Shown in pieces: positions 1-6,819 of a stretch of DNA of 8,487 nucleotides. The translations under genes were made by a program, and so were the position numbers. Under the pieces are notes generated by a model, which saw only the letters and a list, made by a program, of their open reading frames with translations, did no database searches and had not been told where the DNA came from. The stretch is from positions 1 through 8,487 of the forward strand of contig CAJWOB010000088.1 in the NCBI GenBank assembly GCA_913043885.1, written 5' to 3'. Numbering within the stretch: position 1 is the first letter of the stretch; each line of letters starts with the position of its first letter. This stretch comes from an uncultured Spirochaetaceae bacterium (GTDB lineage Bacteria; Spirochaetota; Spirochaetia; SZUA-6; Bin103).

Positions 1-1
1 G

Positions 2-94
2 AGAGTGACCGATCGGGCCACCGAGCGTGGCGCTGTGGAGGCTGGCGTCCTCGCCGAGCCGGACCACGTCGGCGCGCCCACGCGGCGGCGCTGA
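2..94 (+). CDS. 3' end of an unidentified gene (5' truncated by window edge)
   Basis: Frame 2 is open from the window edge to a TGA at 92-94 and encodes about 30 residues (RVTDRATERGAVEAG, then VLAEPDHVGAPTRRR). Most third codon positions are G or C, as in the genes downstream, while the other two forward frames look less gene-like. It lies 45 bases before the zinc-protein gene on the same strand, so it could be the preceding operon member. No family can be assigned from so short a tail, and the call rests only on reading frame and codon-position bias. Confidence 0.35.
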   Translation, partial: RVTDRATERGAVEAGVLAEPDHVGAPTRRR

Positions 95-139
95 TGACGC
101 CGCCTCCCAATCGGGAGTACGTTCACAGCGGCATCAGCC

Positions 140-886
140 ATGTTCAAGCGAAAACGGCGTGTCGACGCTTCCACCGACTTCCCCTCCGACGGCCAGCTGC
201 AGGTCGAGCTCGACGAGCTGACCGCAACCTCTGATAGCCGCGAGCTCACCCGTGCCGACACCGAGGTGCGCGAGGCGGTGCAACGCGCCGCCAAGACCGA
301 CATCCGCAAGATCAAGCTGCTGGAGCAGGGGCGCTGTCCCGACTGTCAGGGACGCACCGAGAACTTCCACTTCACCGTGGTGTGCCCGGCGTGCGGATGG
401 TTTCGCCGCACGACCCCGGAGGGCGGGCGCAGCGTCGTCTACCTGGAGACCGGCGAGACGATCGAGTGCGACAAGGTGTTCCGCGGCGGCCAGGATGAGC
501 TGCTGTGCATGCGCGACGGCATCGTCATCTCCCAGGTAATGCGTTCCCACGTGCGCAAGGTGGACCATCACTGGGAGCCCGAGGCGCTGCAGAAGGCCAA
601 GGCCCACGCCCACCGCACCCGGCACGGCGTCTGTTCCTGGTGCGAGAAGGACCTCGAGCAGGTCGCCTACGACGCCGTGCTGGTGGACTACGTCGCATTC
701 GGCGCCTGGCAGGATCGCTATATGTTCTGCTCCGACAGGTGTCAGGACTCGTTCCGGCGCCAGTTCCCGCCACGGGTGCACCGCAACTGCTACGAGGTGG
801 ACTGCAACTCCTGCGAGCTGTGTATCAAGCGCTTCGATACCAGCCACGCATCGCCGCCGAGGGTACCTTCGCTAGCCCGTGGCTGA
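140..886 (+). CDS. Multi-cysteine zinc-binding protein with TRASH-like motif, overlapping trkA
   Basis: This 248-residue, probably cytoplasmic protein has no signal peptide or membrane segment. After a basic start and a charged, probably helical region (about 15-62), cysteines come in clusters. C66-x2-C69 with C82-x2-C85 forms a classic zinc ribbon; C110 and C123 stand alone; C165-x2-C168 followed by FCSDRC (C197, C201) and a nearby Phe resembles a TRASH/FCS metal-binding finger; C217, C222, C225 and C228 form a last cluster. Zinc or other metal binding is therefore likely. TRASH-type domains are known for metal sensing or trafficking, but the function here is an inference. The stop overlaps the GTG start of trkA by 8 bases, implying translational coupling with the K+ system. 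ATG at 140 lacks a convincing ribosome-binding site, so the start could be later. I do not recognise a named family. The long antisense reading frame here is not believed because the cysteine pattern exists only on the plus strand. Confidence 0.75.
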   Translation: MFKRKRRVDASTDFPSDGQLQVELDELTATSDSRELTRADTEVREAVQRAAKTDIRKIKLLEQGRCPDCQGRTENFHFTVVCPACGWFRRTTPEGGRSVVYLETGETIECDKVFRGGQDELLCMRDGIVISQVMRSHVRKVDHHWEPEALQKAKAHAHRTRHGVCSWCEKDLEQVAYDAVLVDYVAFGAWQDRYMFCSDRCQDSFRRQFPPRVHRNCYEVDCNSCELCIKRFDTSHASPPRVPSLARG

Positions 887-2279
887 GACCATAGTTGTCG
901 CCGGCGCCGGCACCACCGGGTTCCAGGTCGCCAAGCACCTAGTGGCCGACCACAAGGATGTGGTCGTCATCGAGAAGAACCCGGAGATCGCCAAGTACGC
1001 GGTCAACCATCTAGACTGCCTGGTCATCAACGACTCCGGCAACAACCTGAAGGCGCTCCGCGAGGCCGGCATCGAGAAGGCGGACTTCTTCATCAGCGTC
1101 ACCGACTCCGACGAATTCAACATCGTCGCCTGCGGGTTGGTCTCCAGCGAGTTTCGCGTCCCCTGCAAGATTGCGCGGGTGCGCAACCCGGACTATGCGC
1201 AGTCCAACCTGTCCGACCGCTCGTTCCTGGACGTCGACTATTTCGTCAATCCCGAGGTGGAGGCAGCCAACGCGATAGTCAAATCGGTGGAGCAGGGCGC
1301 CACCAGCGACGTCATGCAGCTGGAGAACACCAACCTGCAGATGCGTAACCTACTGGTCACCGACGACAGCTACTTCGCCAACAAGACTATCGCCGACATC
1401 AAGCAAGGACTGCCGCACGAGTTCCTGGTGGCTGGGATCACCCGCGATGAGGACTTCTTCGTACCTACCGGTCGCTTGAGTGTGGCGATCGGGGACGAGG
1501 TGTTTCTGGTGGCCACCGAGGAGAGCCTCGACCAGGTGTTCGAGGACGCCGGCCGCCCGCGGGTACAGCTCAAGAAGATCATCATCGTCGGCGGCGGGCG
1601 GGTCGGCAGCTACGTCGCAAACGAGCTCACGTCCAGGAACGGCGGTCGGCGTGGCGCGCGCCGCCTGCTCAGCTATCTAGGGGTGCGCCAGAAGCACCTG
1701 AAGATAATCGACACCAGTTACGAGAACTGTAAGGCGCTGGCCGAGCGGTTCCCCGACGCCACCGTCATCAACAGCGACATCTCGGAGGAGGGTTTCTTCG
1801 AGGAGGAGACGATGATGGGCTACGACCTCATCATCACCACCACCGACAACCCCGAGCTCAACATCCTCGTCGCGGTCTATGCCAAGACCTTTGGCATCAA
1901 GCGCTCCATAGCCGTGGTAAACAAGTACAACTACCTGGCGATGGCATCGCGACTCGGCGCCGATGTGATCATCAGCCCCAAGAACAGCGTCGTGAACACC
2001 ATCCTCAAATTTATTCGCCGCGGTCGCGTCAAGAGCGTGCGCAGTGTGCTCGGCGGCATGGCCGAAGTGATTGAATCGACCCTCGACGGGTCGCGCGGCT
2101 TCGTCGGGAAACAGATCCGCGACCTGCGCATGCCGGAGAGCTCGTTGGTGGTAAGCGTCACCCGTAGCGGGGAGCACATCGTCCCGCGGGGCGACTTCTT
2201 GCTGAACGACGGCGACAAGCTGACCGTCCTCGCGCGAACCGAGTCGATTGCCCGCGTCGAGGAGATGTTCAACTCCTAG
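879..2279 (+). CDS. trkA: Trk system potassium uptake regulatory protein TrkA
   Basis: TrkA is the peripheral cytoplasmic subunit of Trk K+ transporters. It binds NAD(H) and other nucleotides and gates the TrkH pore. The 466 residues, close to the usual roughly 460, hold the standard duplicated layout. First RCK-N Rossmann fold: G9-A-G11-T-T-G14, acidic E32 at the end of the second strand, and the VTDSDEFN stretch near 74-81. First RCK-C: about 140-225. Second RCK-N: G238-G-G240-R-V-G243, D278 and TTTDNPELN near 320-328. Second RCK-C: about 385-466. Start is GTG at 879, chosen because it gives the expected MAETIVVAGAG beginning and overlaps the upstream stop; ATG is absent there. A loop of roughly 19 extra residues (about 251-273), rich in Arg and Gly, lies between the glycine motif and the next strand when compared from memory with E. 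coli TrkA. Similar loops are recalled in spirochaetes. trkH follows after 26 bases. Confidence 0.95.
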   Translation: MAETIVVAGAGTTGFQVAKHLVADHKDVVVIEKNPEIAKYAVNHLDCLVINDSGNNLKALREAGIEKADFFISVTDSDEFNIVACGLVSSEFRVPCKIARVRNPDYAQSNLSDRSFLDVDYFVNPEVEAANAIVKSVEQGATSDVMQLENTNLQMRNLLVTDDSYFANKTIADIKQGLPHEFLVAGITRDEDFFVPTGRLSVAIGDEVFLVATEESLDQVFEDAGRPRVQLKKIIIVGGGRVGSYVANELTSRNGGRRGARRLLSYLGVRQKHLKIIDTSYENCKALAERFPDATVINSDISEEGFFEEETMMGYDLIITTTDNPELNILVAVYAKTFGIKRSIAVVNKYNYLAMASRLGADVIISPKNSVVNTILKFIRRGRVKSVRSVLGGMAEVIESTLDGSRGFVGKQIRDLRMPESSLVVSVTRSGEHIVPRGDFLLNDGDKLTVLARTESIARVEEMFNS

Positions 2280-2305
2280 CCGTGCCCCAGCGATAGCGGC
2301 GAGCG

Positions 2306-3757
2306 ATGACCAGAGTCGGCGTCATCATCTACACCATCTCTGCGCTGCTGCTGCTGGTGGCCGCCTTCATGCTCGCCGGCGTGGTGGTGGCGCTGTGGTA
2401 CCGCGAGTGGGACGCGCTTACCGCTTTCGCGTTCGCAGAGTTGGCCGTCGTGGCGGCGGGAGCGCTGGGTTTCTTCTCATTCCGGCGTTGGCGGCGCGAA
2501 GCGTTGCTCATCCGCGACGGCTTCCTGGTGGTGGCGCTTAGCTGGGCGGTAGTGTCCGCGTTCGGCGCACTGCCCTTTGTATTCAGTGGCGCCCTCCCCA
2601 GCTACACCGACGCGTTCTTCGAGACCATCTCCGGCTTCACCACTACCGGGGCCTCGGTCCTCAGCGACATCGAAGCGCTGCCGCGGTCGGTGCTGTTCTG
2701 GCGCTCACTCAGCCACTGGCTGGGCGGCATGGGCATCGTCGTGCTGACCGTCGCCGTCTTGCCTCGACTCGGTATCGGCGGGCTCAAGCTGATGCGCTCC
2801 GAGGCGCCGGGCCCTACCCTCGACAAGCTGACGCCCCGCATCGGCGAGTCTGCCAAGCTGCTGTGGTTCATCTACGTGGCGCTCACCGTCGCCGAGGTGG
2901 TGCTGCTGCTGTTCGCCGGGATGGACCTCTACGATGCGTTGACCCACACGTTCGGCACCATGGCCACCGGCGGGTTCTCCCCTCGCAATGGCGGTGTCGG
3001 TGCCTTCGACTCCGCGTTCGTCGACATCGTTATCACCGTGTTCATGCTCGCCGCGGGCGTGAACTTCTCGCTCTACTTCCAGGCGCTGCGCGGTCACGTT
3101 GGCAAGCTCACCACCAACATCGAGCTGCGGGTGTATCTGGCGATCTTCGTGATAGCCACGGCGTTCATCACCCTCACCCTTGGAGAGCGCTACGACACCA
3201 TCGGCGAGCAGATTCGGTACGCCAGCTTTCAGACCGCCTCCATCCTTACCACCACCGGCTACGCCACCGCCGACTACGACCTGTGGCCGGAGCTGGCAAA
3301 GGCAGTGCTGCTACTGTTGATGTTCGTCGGCGGCTGCGCCGGCTCCACCGCCGGTGGCGTCAAAGTCATTCGGCTGGTCACCCTGCTCAAACAGGGGCTC
3401 AACGAGCTACGTTACCTCGTGCATCCGCAGGGCATCTTCCTGGTGAAGATCGGCGAACGGCCGATAAAGAAGGACATCATCTACACCGTCGCGGTGTTCT
3501 TCTTCCTGTATATAGGTCTCGTTCTGCTGACGGCGCTGGTCGTGGCCAGCGGCGGCACCGACCTGTTCAGCGCCCTCGCCACCGGGCTGGCCACGGTCGG
3601 CAACATCGGGCCCGGCTTCGGCGCCATCGGCCCCGCCCTCGACTACGGACACTTCCCGGTGTACGTGAAGTGGTGGTTGAGCGCGGCGATGCTGATCGGC
3701 CGCCTCGAGGTGTACTCGGTGCTCCTCCTGTTCACCGGCGTGTTCTGGCGGCGGTAG
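2306..3757 (+). CDS. trkH: Trk/Ktr-type potassium uptake membrane protein TrkH
   Basis: This is the pore-forming integral membrane subunit of the Trk/Ktr K+ transporter, which works with TrkA encoded just upstream. The 483 residues match the family length and show the four-fold M1-P-M2 architecture of K+-channel-like transporters. The four degenerate selectivity-filter segments are visible: TTTGAS at 112-117, ATGGFSP at 220-226, TTTGYAT at 315-321 and VGNIGPGFG at 431-439. The block GGCAGSTAGGVKVIR (342-356) is the broken-helix/intramembrane-loop region that gates the pore and is strongly conserved. Other family anchors are ISGFTTTG, HWLGGMGIVVLTVA (137-150) and the C-terminal GRLEVYSVLLL. 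Hydrophobic segments run throughout, beginning at residues 5-30. It starts with ATG 26 bases after trkA, with only a weak GGCGAG before it, and is followed 18 bases later by the nucleotidyltransferase gene, consistent with one transcript. Confidence 0.95.
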   Translation: MTRVGVIIYTISALLLLVAAFMLAGVVVALWYREWDALTAFAFAELAVVAAGALGFFSFRRWRREALLIRDGFLVVALSWAVVSAFGALPFVFSGALPSYTDAFFETISGFTTTGASVLSDIEALPRSVLFWRSLSHWLGGMGIVVLTVAVLPRLGIGGLKLMRSEAPGPTLDKLTPRIGESAKLLWFIYVALTVAEVVLLLFAGMDLYDALTHTFGTMATGGFSPRNGGVGAFDSAFVDIVITVFMLAAGVNFSLYFQALRGHVGKLTTNIELRVYLAIFVIATAFITLTLGERYDTIGEQIRYASFQTASILTTTGYATADYDLWPELAKAVLLLLMFVGGCAGSTAGGVKVIRLVTLLKQGLNELRYLVHPQGIFLVKIGERPIKKDIIYTVAVFFFLYIGLVLLTALVVASGGTDLFSALATGLATVGNIGPGFGAIGPALDYGHFPVYVKWWLSAAMLIGRLEVYSVLLLFTGVFWRR

Positions 3758-3775
3758 ACTAGCGGTCGAGCAAAG

Positions 3776-4735
3776 ATGCTGAGCTCCATCGTTCTGGCGG
3801 GCGGCAAGGGCACTCGGCTTGCCGATGCGCGTAAGCGGCTGGACCGCGATGCGTTCCGACATCTGCCCGCGGAAGCGTGGGGTGCGGTGGGGCCGAAGGC
3901 GCTCGCCCGTATGACCGCCACCGAGGCGGCGGGCGGTCCCGTCGGGCCCGCTGCTACGGCCACTACCGGTACCATGATCGAGTGGCACCTGGCCATGCAC
4001 GCCGCCGATGCCGACATCGAGCGGGTGACGATGGCGTTGGGGTTCGGCGGTGAGCTGGTGCGTGCCCACCTCGGCAGCCGTTTCGGAGCACTGGAGCTGG
4101 ACTATCTGATCGAGCGGCATCCCGCCGGCACGGTGGCGCCCCTGGCGCGGCTCGCCGCCGATGGCCGCCTACCAGACGGGCCGACGGTCTACGCCAACGG
4201 CGACAACCTGATGGAGGTGGCGCTGAGCGACCGCTACCACGAGGGCATGGCGCTTGCAGAGCGAGCGGGTATGAACCTGGACCTGCTGGTAGTCGACCTG
4301 GCCGCCATGGTGCCGTGGGAGGAGTCGGAGGCCTACGGCACGCTGGACTGGGACCCGGAAAGCGGCAGGGTAGCGGGATTTCGAGAGAAGGCACCGTTTA
4401 CCGACAACCCGAAGATCGACAGCGAGAACGGGCCGGTGACCCCTATAAACTCCGGCCTGTCGATCATCAACAATCCCAGGGCGCTGTGTGCGGCGTACCT
4501 CGCCGATTCGGTAGTCGAGGCGTCGCTGCGTCTGGAGGCGGGCGAGCTCGCCTACGCCAGCCATGAGTCGCAGGTCAAGTACGAGACCCTCTACGAGCAG
4601 GTGGCGGCGGAAGGCAACATGCTCGCGGTGGCGTCCGGCGGCTACTGGACCGACCTCGGTACCGAGCAGAAGATCGAGGAGGCGGAACGCCGCCTCACGT
4701 CCCTCCCCTTCGCCAACTCCCTCCCCCAGCGGTAG
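3776..4735 (+). CDS. Sugar-phosphate nucleotidyltransferase-like protein
   Basis: This family transfers an NMP from an NTP to a sugar 1-phosphate, making activated sugars for cell-surface glycans or glycolipids in the cytoplasm. The 319-residue protein starts with the signature LAGGKGTRL (7-15). It continues with PKAL (40-43), YANGDN (139-144, with the metal-binding Asp of the NTP-transferase fold), FREK (202-205), INSGLSII (224-231) and GYWTDLGT (289-296), whose Asp matches the second catalytic metal ligand of the family. It is unusual in that GTRL and PK are separated by 24 residues instead of about 6, and a further Gly/Ala-rich stretch (about 47-64) precedes the TMIEW segment. The enzyme fold is clear but the substrate (glucose, mannose, heptose or another sugar) cannot be read from the sequence. 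It starts 18 bases after trkH and is probably cotranscribed. Its stop faces the stop of the FAH gene 37 bases away. No strong terminator was seen in that gap. Confidence 0.85.
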   Translation: MLSSIVLAGGKGTRLADARKRLDRDAFRHLPAEAWGAVGPKALARMTATEAAGGPVGPAATATTGTMIEWHLAMHAADADIERVTMALGFGGELVRAHLGSRFGALELDYLIERHPAGTVAPLARLAADGRLPDGPTVYANGDNLMEVALSDRYHEGMALAERAGMNLDLLVVDLAAMVPWEESEAYGTLDWDPESGRVAGFREKAPFTDNPKIDSENGPVTPINSGLSIINNPRALCAAYLADSVVEASLRLEAGELAYASHESQVKYETLYEQVAAEGNMLAVASGGYWTDLGTEQKIEEAERRLTSLPFANSLPQR

Positions 4736-4772
4736 CTGGCAGGCGGTCCCGCTCGTCCCGCGGTCCGCTAGG

Positions 4773-5600
4773 CTAGGTCGACTCCTCCTCCACCGGGTTG
4801 GTCAGGTCGCCAATCCCCTCGATAGAGACGGTCACGGTATCGCCGGGCTGCAGGAACACCGGAGGGGTGCGCGCCGAGCCAACGCCGTGTGGGGTCCCGG
4901 TCATGATGACGGTGCCGGGTTGCAGTGTGGTGCTGCCACTCAGGAATTCGATGAGGGTGCGGACATCGAAGATCATGTCCTCCGTGTTCCAGTCCTGCAT
5001 GGTCTGACCGTTCAACGTGGTCTTGATCGGTAGGGCATTGGGGTCTCCGATCTGGTCGCCGGTGACCAGTGCCGGGCCGAGCGGCAGGAACGTGTCGAAG
5101 GTCTTGCCCCGACACCACTGGCCTCCCCCCCACTCCAGCTGCCAGTCGCGGGCGCTGACATCGTTGCCACAGGTGTAGCCCAACACGTAGGCCAGCGCCT
5201 CGGCGGCCTTGACGTTGCGTGCCGGCCGTCCGATCACTACCGCCAGCTCGCACTCGTAGTCAACCTTGTCGCTGCGCAGCACTCGCGGCAGCACCACCGG
5301 GTCGCCGGGGTGCTGCAGTGCCGAGGGCGTCTTCATGAACACCATCGGCCGCTCGGGCATCGGGAATTTACCCTCCTCGGCGTGGCGCCGGTAGTTGAGT
5401 CCGATGCATATCACGGCGGTGGGCACCACGGGCGCCAGTAGCTTGTAGTCGCTGACCACCCGGCGCGTGACCGAGAACTGCCCCGGCCCAGAGCCGAGGC
5501 CGCCGGCAGCAAGCGGATCGCCGTTGATCGCCACCACGCTGCCGTCGTCGCGCAGCTCGATGACGAAATTGCCGCCTTTGTGGTAGGCGTGCAGCGACAC
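4773..5600 (-). CDS. Fumarylacetoacetate hydrolase (FAH) family protein
   Basis: This family of metal-dependent cytoplasmic enzymes hydrolyses, hydrates or decarboxylates C-C bonds of acylpyruvates and 2-oxo-alkenoates in aromatic and amino-acid catabolism, so the exact substrate is open. Numbering from the GTG at 5600 (275 residues, near the usual 280), visible features are GLNYRRH (67-73, with the conserved His), FMKTPSALQHPGD (88-100), the metal ligands E116 and E118 in DYECELAVVIG, D147 in GNDVSARDWQ, the conserved Lys in GKTFDTFLPLGP (166) and TGTPHGVG (234-241). All key residues are present. The frame is open upstream to 5786, but the extra residues resemble an antisense shadow of the opposite-strand coding segment rather than an FAH N-terminus, so 5600 is preferred. 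The true start may be missing if the join near 5610 cut the gene. It converges on the nucleotidyltransferase gene. Confidence 0.88.
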   Translation of the reverse strand: MSLHAYHKGGNFVIELRDDGSVVAINGDPLAAGGLGSGPGQFSVTRRVVSDYKLLAPVVPTAVICIGLNYRRHAEEGKFPMPERPMVFMKTPSALQHPGDPVVLPRVLRSDKVDYECELAVVIGRPARNVKAAEALAYVLGYTCGNDVSARDWQLEWGGGQWCRGKTFDTFLPLGPALVTGDQIGDPNALPIKTTLNGQTMQDWNTEDMIFDVRTLIEFLSGSTTLQPGTVIMTGTPHGVGSARTPPVFLQPGDTVTVSIEGIGDLTNPVEEEST

Positions 5601-5618
5601 CTGGCCCTGTTCGGTGAA

Positions 5619-6059
5619 GAGCTCGTGCCCGACGCCGTCGACGAGCGCCGCGGGTTCCGCATCCTCATGGGCGAGGTCGGCAAGGGCATCTACTTCGACA
5701 ACGGCTCCCAGTTCCTCGTGCTCAAGCCGGACGCCTCCGCAGTGCGCGGTGAAGCCGCCGACGTGTCGTGGCTCGACGAGGCGCAAGAGATCGAGCCGGA
5801 GCCGGAGGCCGACGAGGTCGCGGCTGCCGCCACGGCCGCTGAAGGCGTGGAAGTAGCCGTGCCCGAAGCGCCCGACGGATCAGGGTCGGAGGATGCTGAG
5901 GCAACCGAGGCGGAGGAGGACGCCGAGGAGGCCGACGCGACGGTCCCGGACGCCACTGTGCCCGCGGCGCCGGTCGCCGGGGTTGGGGCAGGTCGATTCT
6001 CATGCTCGCAAGGTGCCTCCACGCGGCACACGAGCCTTCCTCGGTTGCCGATCAAATAG
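5619..6059 (+). pseudogene. Terminase large-subunit-like fragment with acidic low-complexity tail
   Basis: A plus-strand frame with almost every third codon position G or C runs from about 5619 to about 5985, then loses that bias before a TAG at 6057-6059. It encodes GKGIYFDNGSQFLVL, then VRGEAADVSWLDEAQEI. A beta-hairpin with NGS, an RG and a hydrophobic strand ending in DEA (Walker B, DEA codons at 5775-5783) is the usual order in phage terminase large subunits, whose ATPase packages DNA into capsids. No Walker A is present, so at best this is an internal piece. After DEAQEI the protein does not continue like a terminase; it becomes Glu/Ala/Asp-rich for about 50 residues and ends in a Pro/Ala/Gly stretch. 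A GTG start at 5580 is possible but would overlap the FAH 5' region. Alternatives are another ATPase fragment or a chimeric insert. Identification rests on motif order alone. Confidence 0.45.
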
Positions 6060-6111
6060 AGCCAGTTTTCGCACAATAGTGATTATAGTCAGTGTTTAAC
6101 ACGAACGTAAG

Positions 6112-6639
6112 TCACTTATCTTCAATAACTTCCGGCTCAACATCTATGACTTTGGTGCGAAATCGCTTCCATGAATCGAGCATTTGCGCGCATACCGCGC
6201 CATTAATCTCCAATTTGGCTGTGCCGGTGACTTCGAGTCTGGCGTTCTGCCCGAACTGATTTGGGTAGATTCTCTCCAGTTCCCACCCTGCTTTCTGCCA
6301 CTGACCCGCGGGCAATTCACGGAGCCTAGCCAAGGTGCAACGGACGTGCTCGGCCTGAGCCTTTTTTAGTGCCAATGCAAAGCCCTCATTCTCCATGACC
6401 CAGCGTGCAACTACCTGCTGGTTTACGCCGTGCAGGTCCCCTGCTACCACCCAAGGCAGGCCATCATCGGTGACACTCTTGACGATGGATTCAGCGGTCT
6501 CGGGTTCGAATGCGCGGGCGGGTCTACCGATCTTTGCGCAACCTGCCTCAGTGATTGCTCGCTTGGCATCGGCCACCTTGGGCACCTTGCGTTTGGTCTT
6601 CTTCTTGACCGCCTTCTTGGTGCCCGCCTTTACCGCCAT
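6112..6639 (-). CDS. Phage terminase small-subunit-like DNA-binding protein
   Basis: Terminase small subunits bind phage DNA at the packaging site and hand it to the large subunit. This 175-residue protein begins with a lysine-rich tail (2-27), then GRPARAFEPETAE (38-50). A predicted helix-turn-helix follows (about 62-83, DLHGVNQQVVARWVME), then ENEGFALALKKAQAEH (83-98) and WELERIYPNQFG (119-130). The order GRP, HTH, x-W-x-x-x-x-F, then W-x-LER-x-P-x-x-FG is what small-subunit-like phage proteins usually show. An in-frame TGA lies immediately before the ATG, so the start is well bounded, but the nearest AAGGAG is 16 bases upstream, farther than usual. A large-subunit gene would be expected after it on the same strand; instead the sequence loses verrucomicrobial character within about 60 bases of the stop. 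Another HTH regulator is the main alternative. Confidence 0.55.
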   Translation of the reverse strand: MAVKAGTKKAVKKKTKRKVPKVADAKRAITEAGCAKIGRPARAFEPETAESIVKSVTDDGLPWVVAGDLHGVNQQVVARWVMENEGFALALKKAQAEHVRCTLARLRELPAGQWQKAGWELERIYPNQFGQNARLEVTGTAKLEINGAVCAQMLDSWKRFRTKVIDVEPEVIEDK

Positions 6640-6785
6640 TCAATAAACCTAGCGGCTCCTTGGTATAAAAGCAAACGGGTTCTGTAGCAGTAAAGTGCAG
6701 TGAAGCGTACTGTCCTAGCTTAAATCGCCAGGATTATGTGGGAAGTTTGCTGTGGGCTCTCTCGGGCGGCGGCGAGTTTAGGATA

Positions 6786-6819
6786 AGGGGAGACCCCTAC
6801 CCTGAGGTTTTCGGGGGTC
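6786..6819 (-). terminator. Possible hairpin after the 57-residue gene
   Basis: Two alternative stems occur where the small minus-strand gene ends. GACCCC (6814-6819 on the complement) can pair with GGGGTC (6792-6797), enclosing 16 bases. AGGGG-tct-CCCCT (6786-6798, read on the minus strand) forms a perfect 5-bp stem with a 3-base loop. Neither is followed by a T-rich run on the minus strand, so intrinsic termination is uncertain; they may simply be mutually exclusive RNA folds. Confidence 0.3.

Noticed and set aside
134..847. A 237-codon minus-strand frame opposite the zinc-protein gene
   Set aside because: It is a GC-rich antisense shadow. The plus strand carries ordered C-x2-C pairs and overlaps trkA, while the minus-strand product is low-complexity His/Val/Ala/Leu sequence without motifs.
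3407..4120. Long minus-strand frame across the trkH/nucleotidyltransferase boundary
   Set aside because: It lies opposite two clear genes, is rich in His, Arg, Gln and Gly, and shows no recognisable domain.
4736..4772. Possible bidirectional terminator between the converging nucleotidyltransferase and FAH genes
   Set aside because: Only very short GCGG/CCGC stems are present and there is no T-run on either strand.
5601..5786. Extension of the FAH gene to a TTG at 5786
   Set aside because: The added 62 residues do not look like an FAH N-terminus, and the segment codes better on the plus strand, so the start at 5600 was preferred.
5690..6076. Minus-strand frame of 128 codons opposite the acidic tail
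   Set aside because: Its Ser/Ala/Thr-rich product is what the complement of a Glu/Ala/Asp-rich coding segment produces. The G/C third-position bias fits the plus strand.
6092..6102. GTGTT-t-AACAC inverted repeat just beyond the terminase small-subunit-like gene
   Set aside because: The 5-bp stem has a one-base centre, no T-run follows, and it lies in the suspected join, so a terminator call is not justified.
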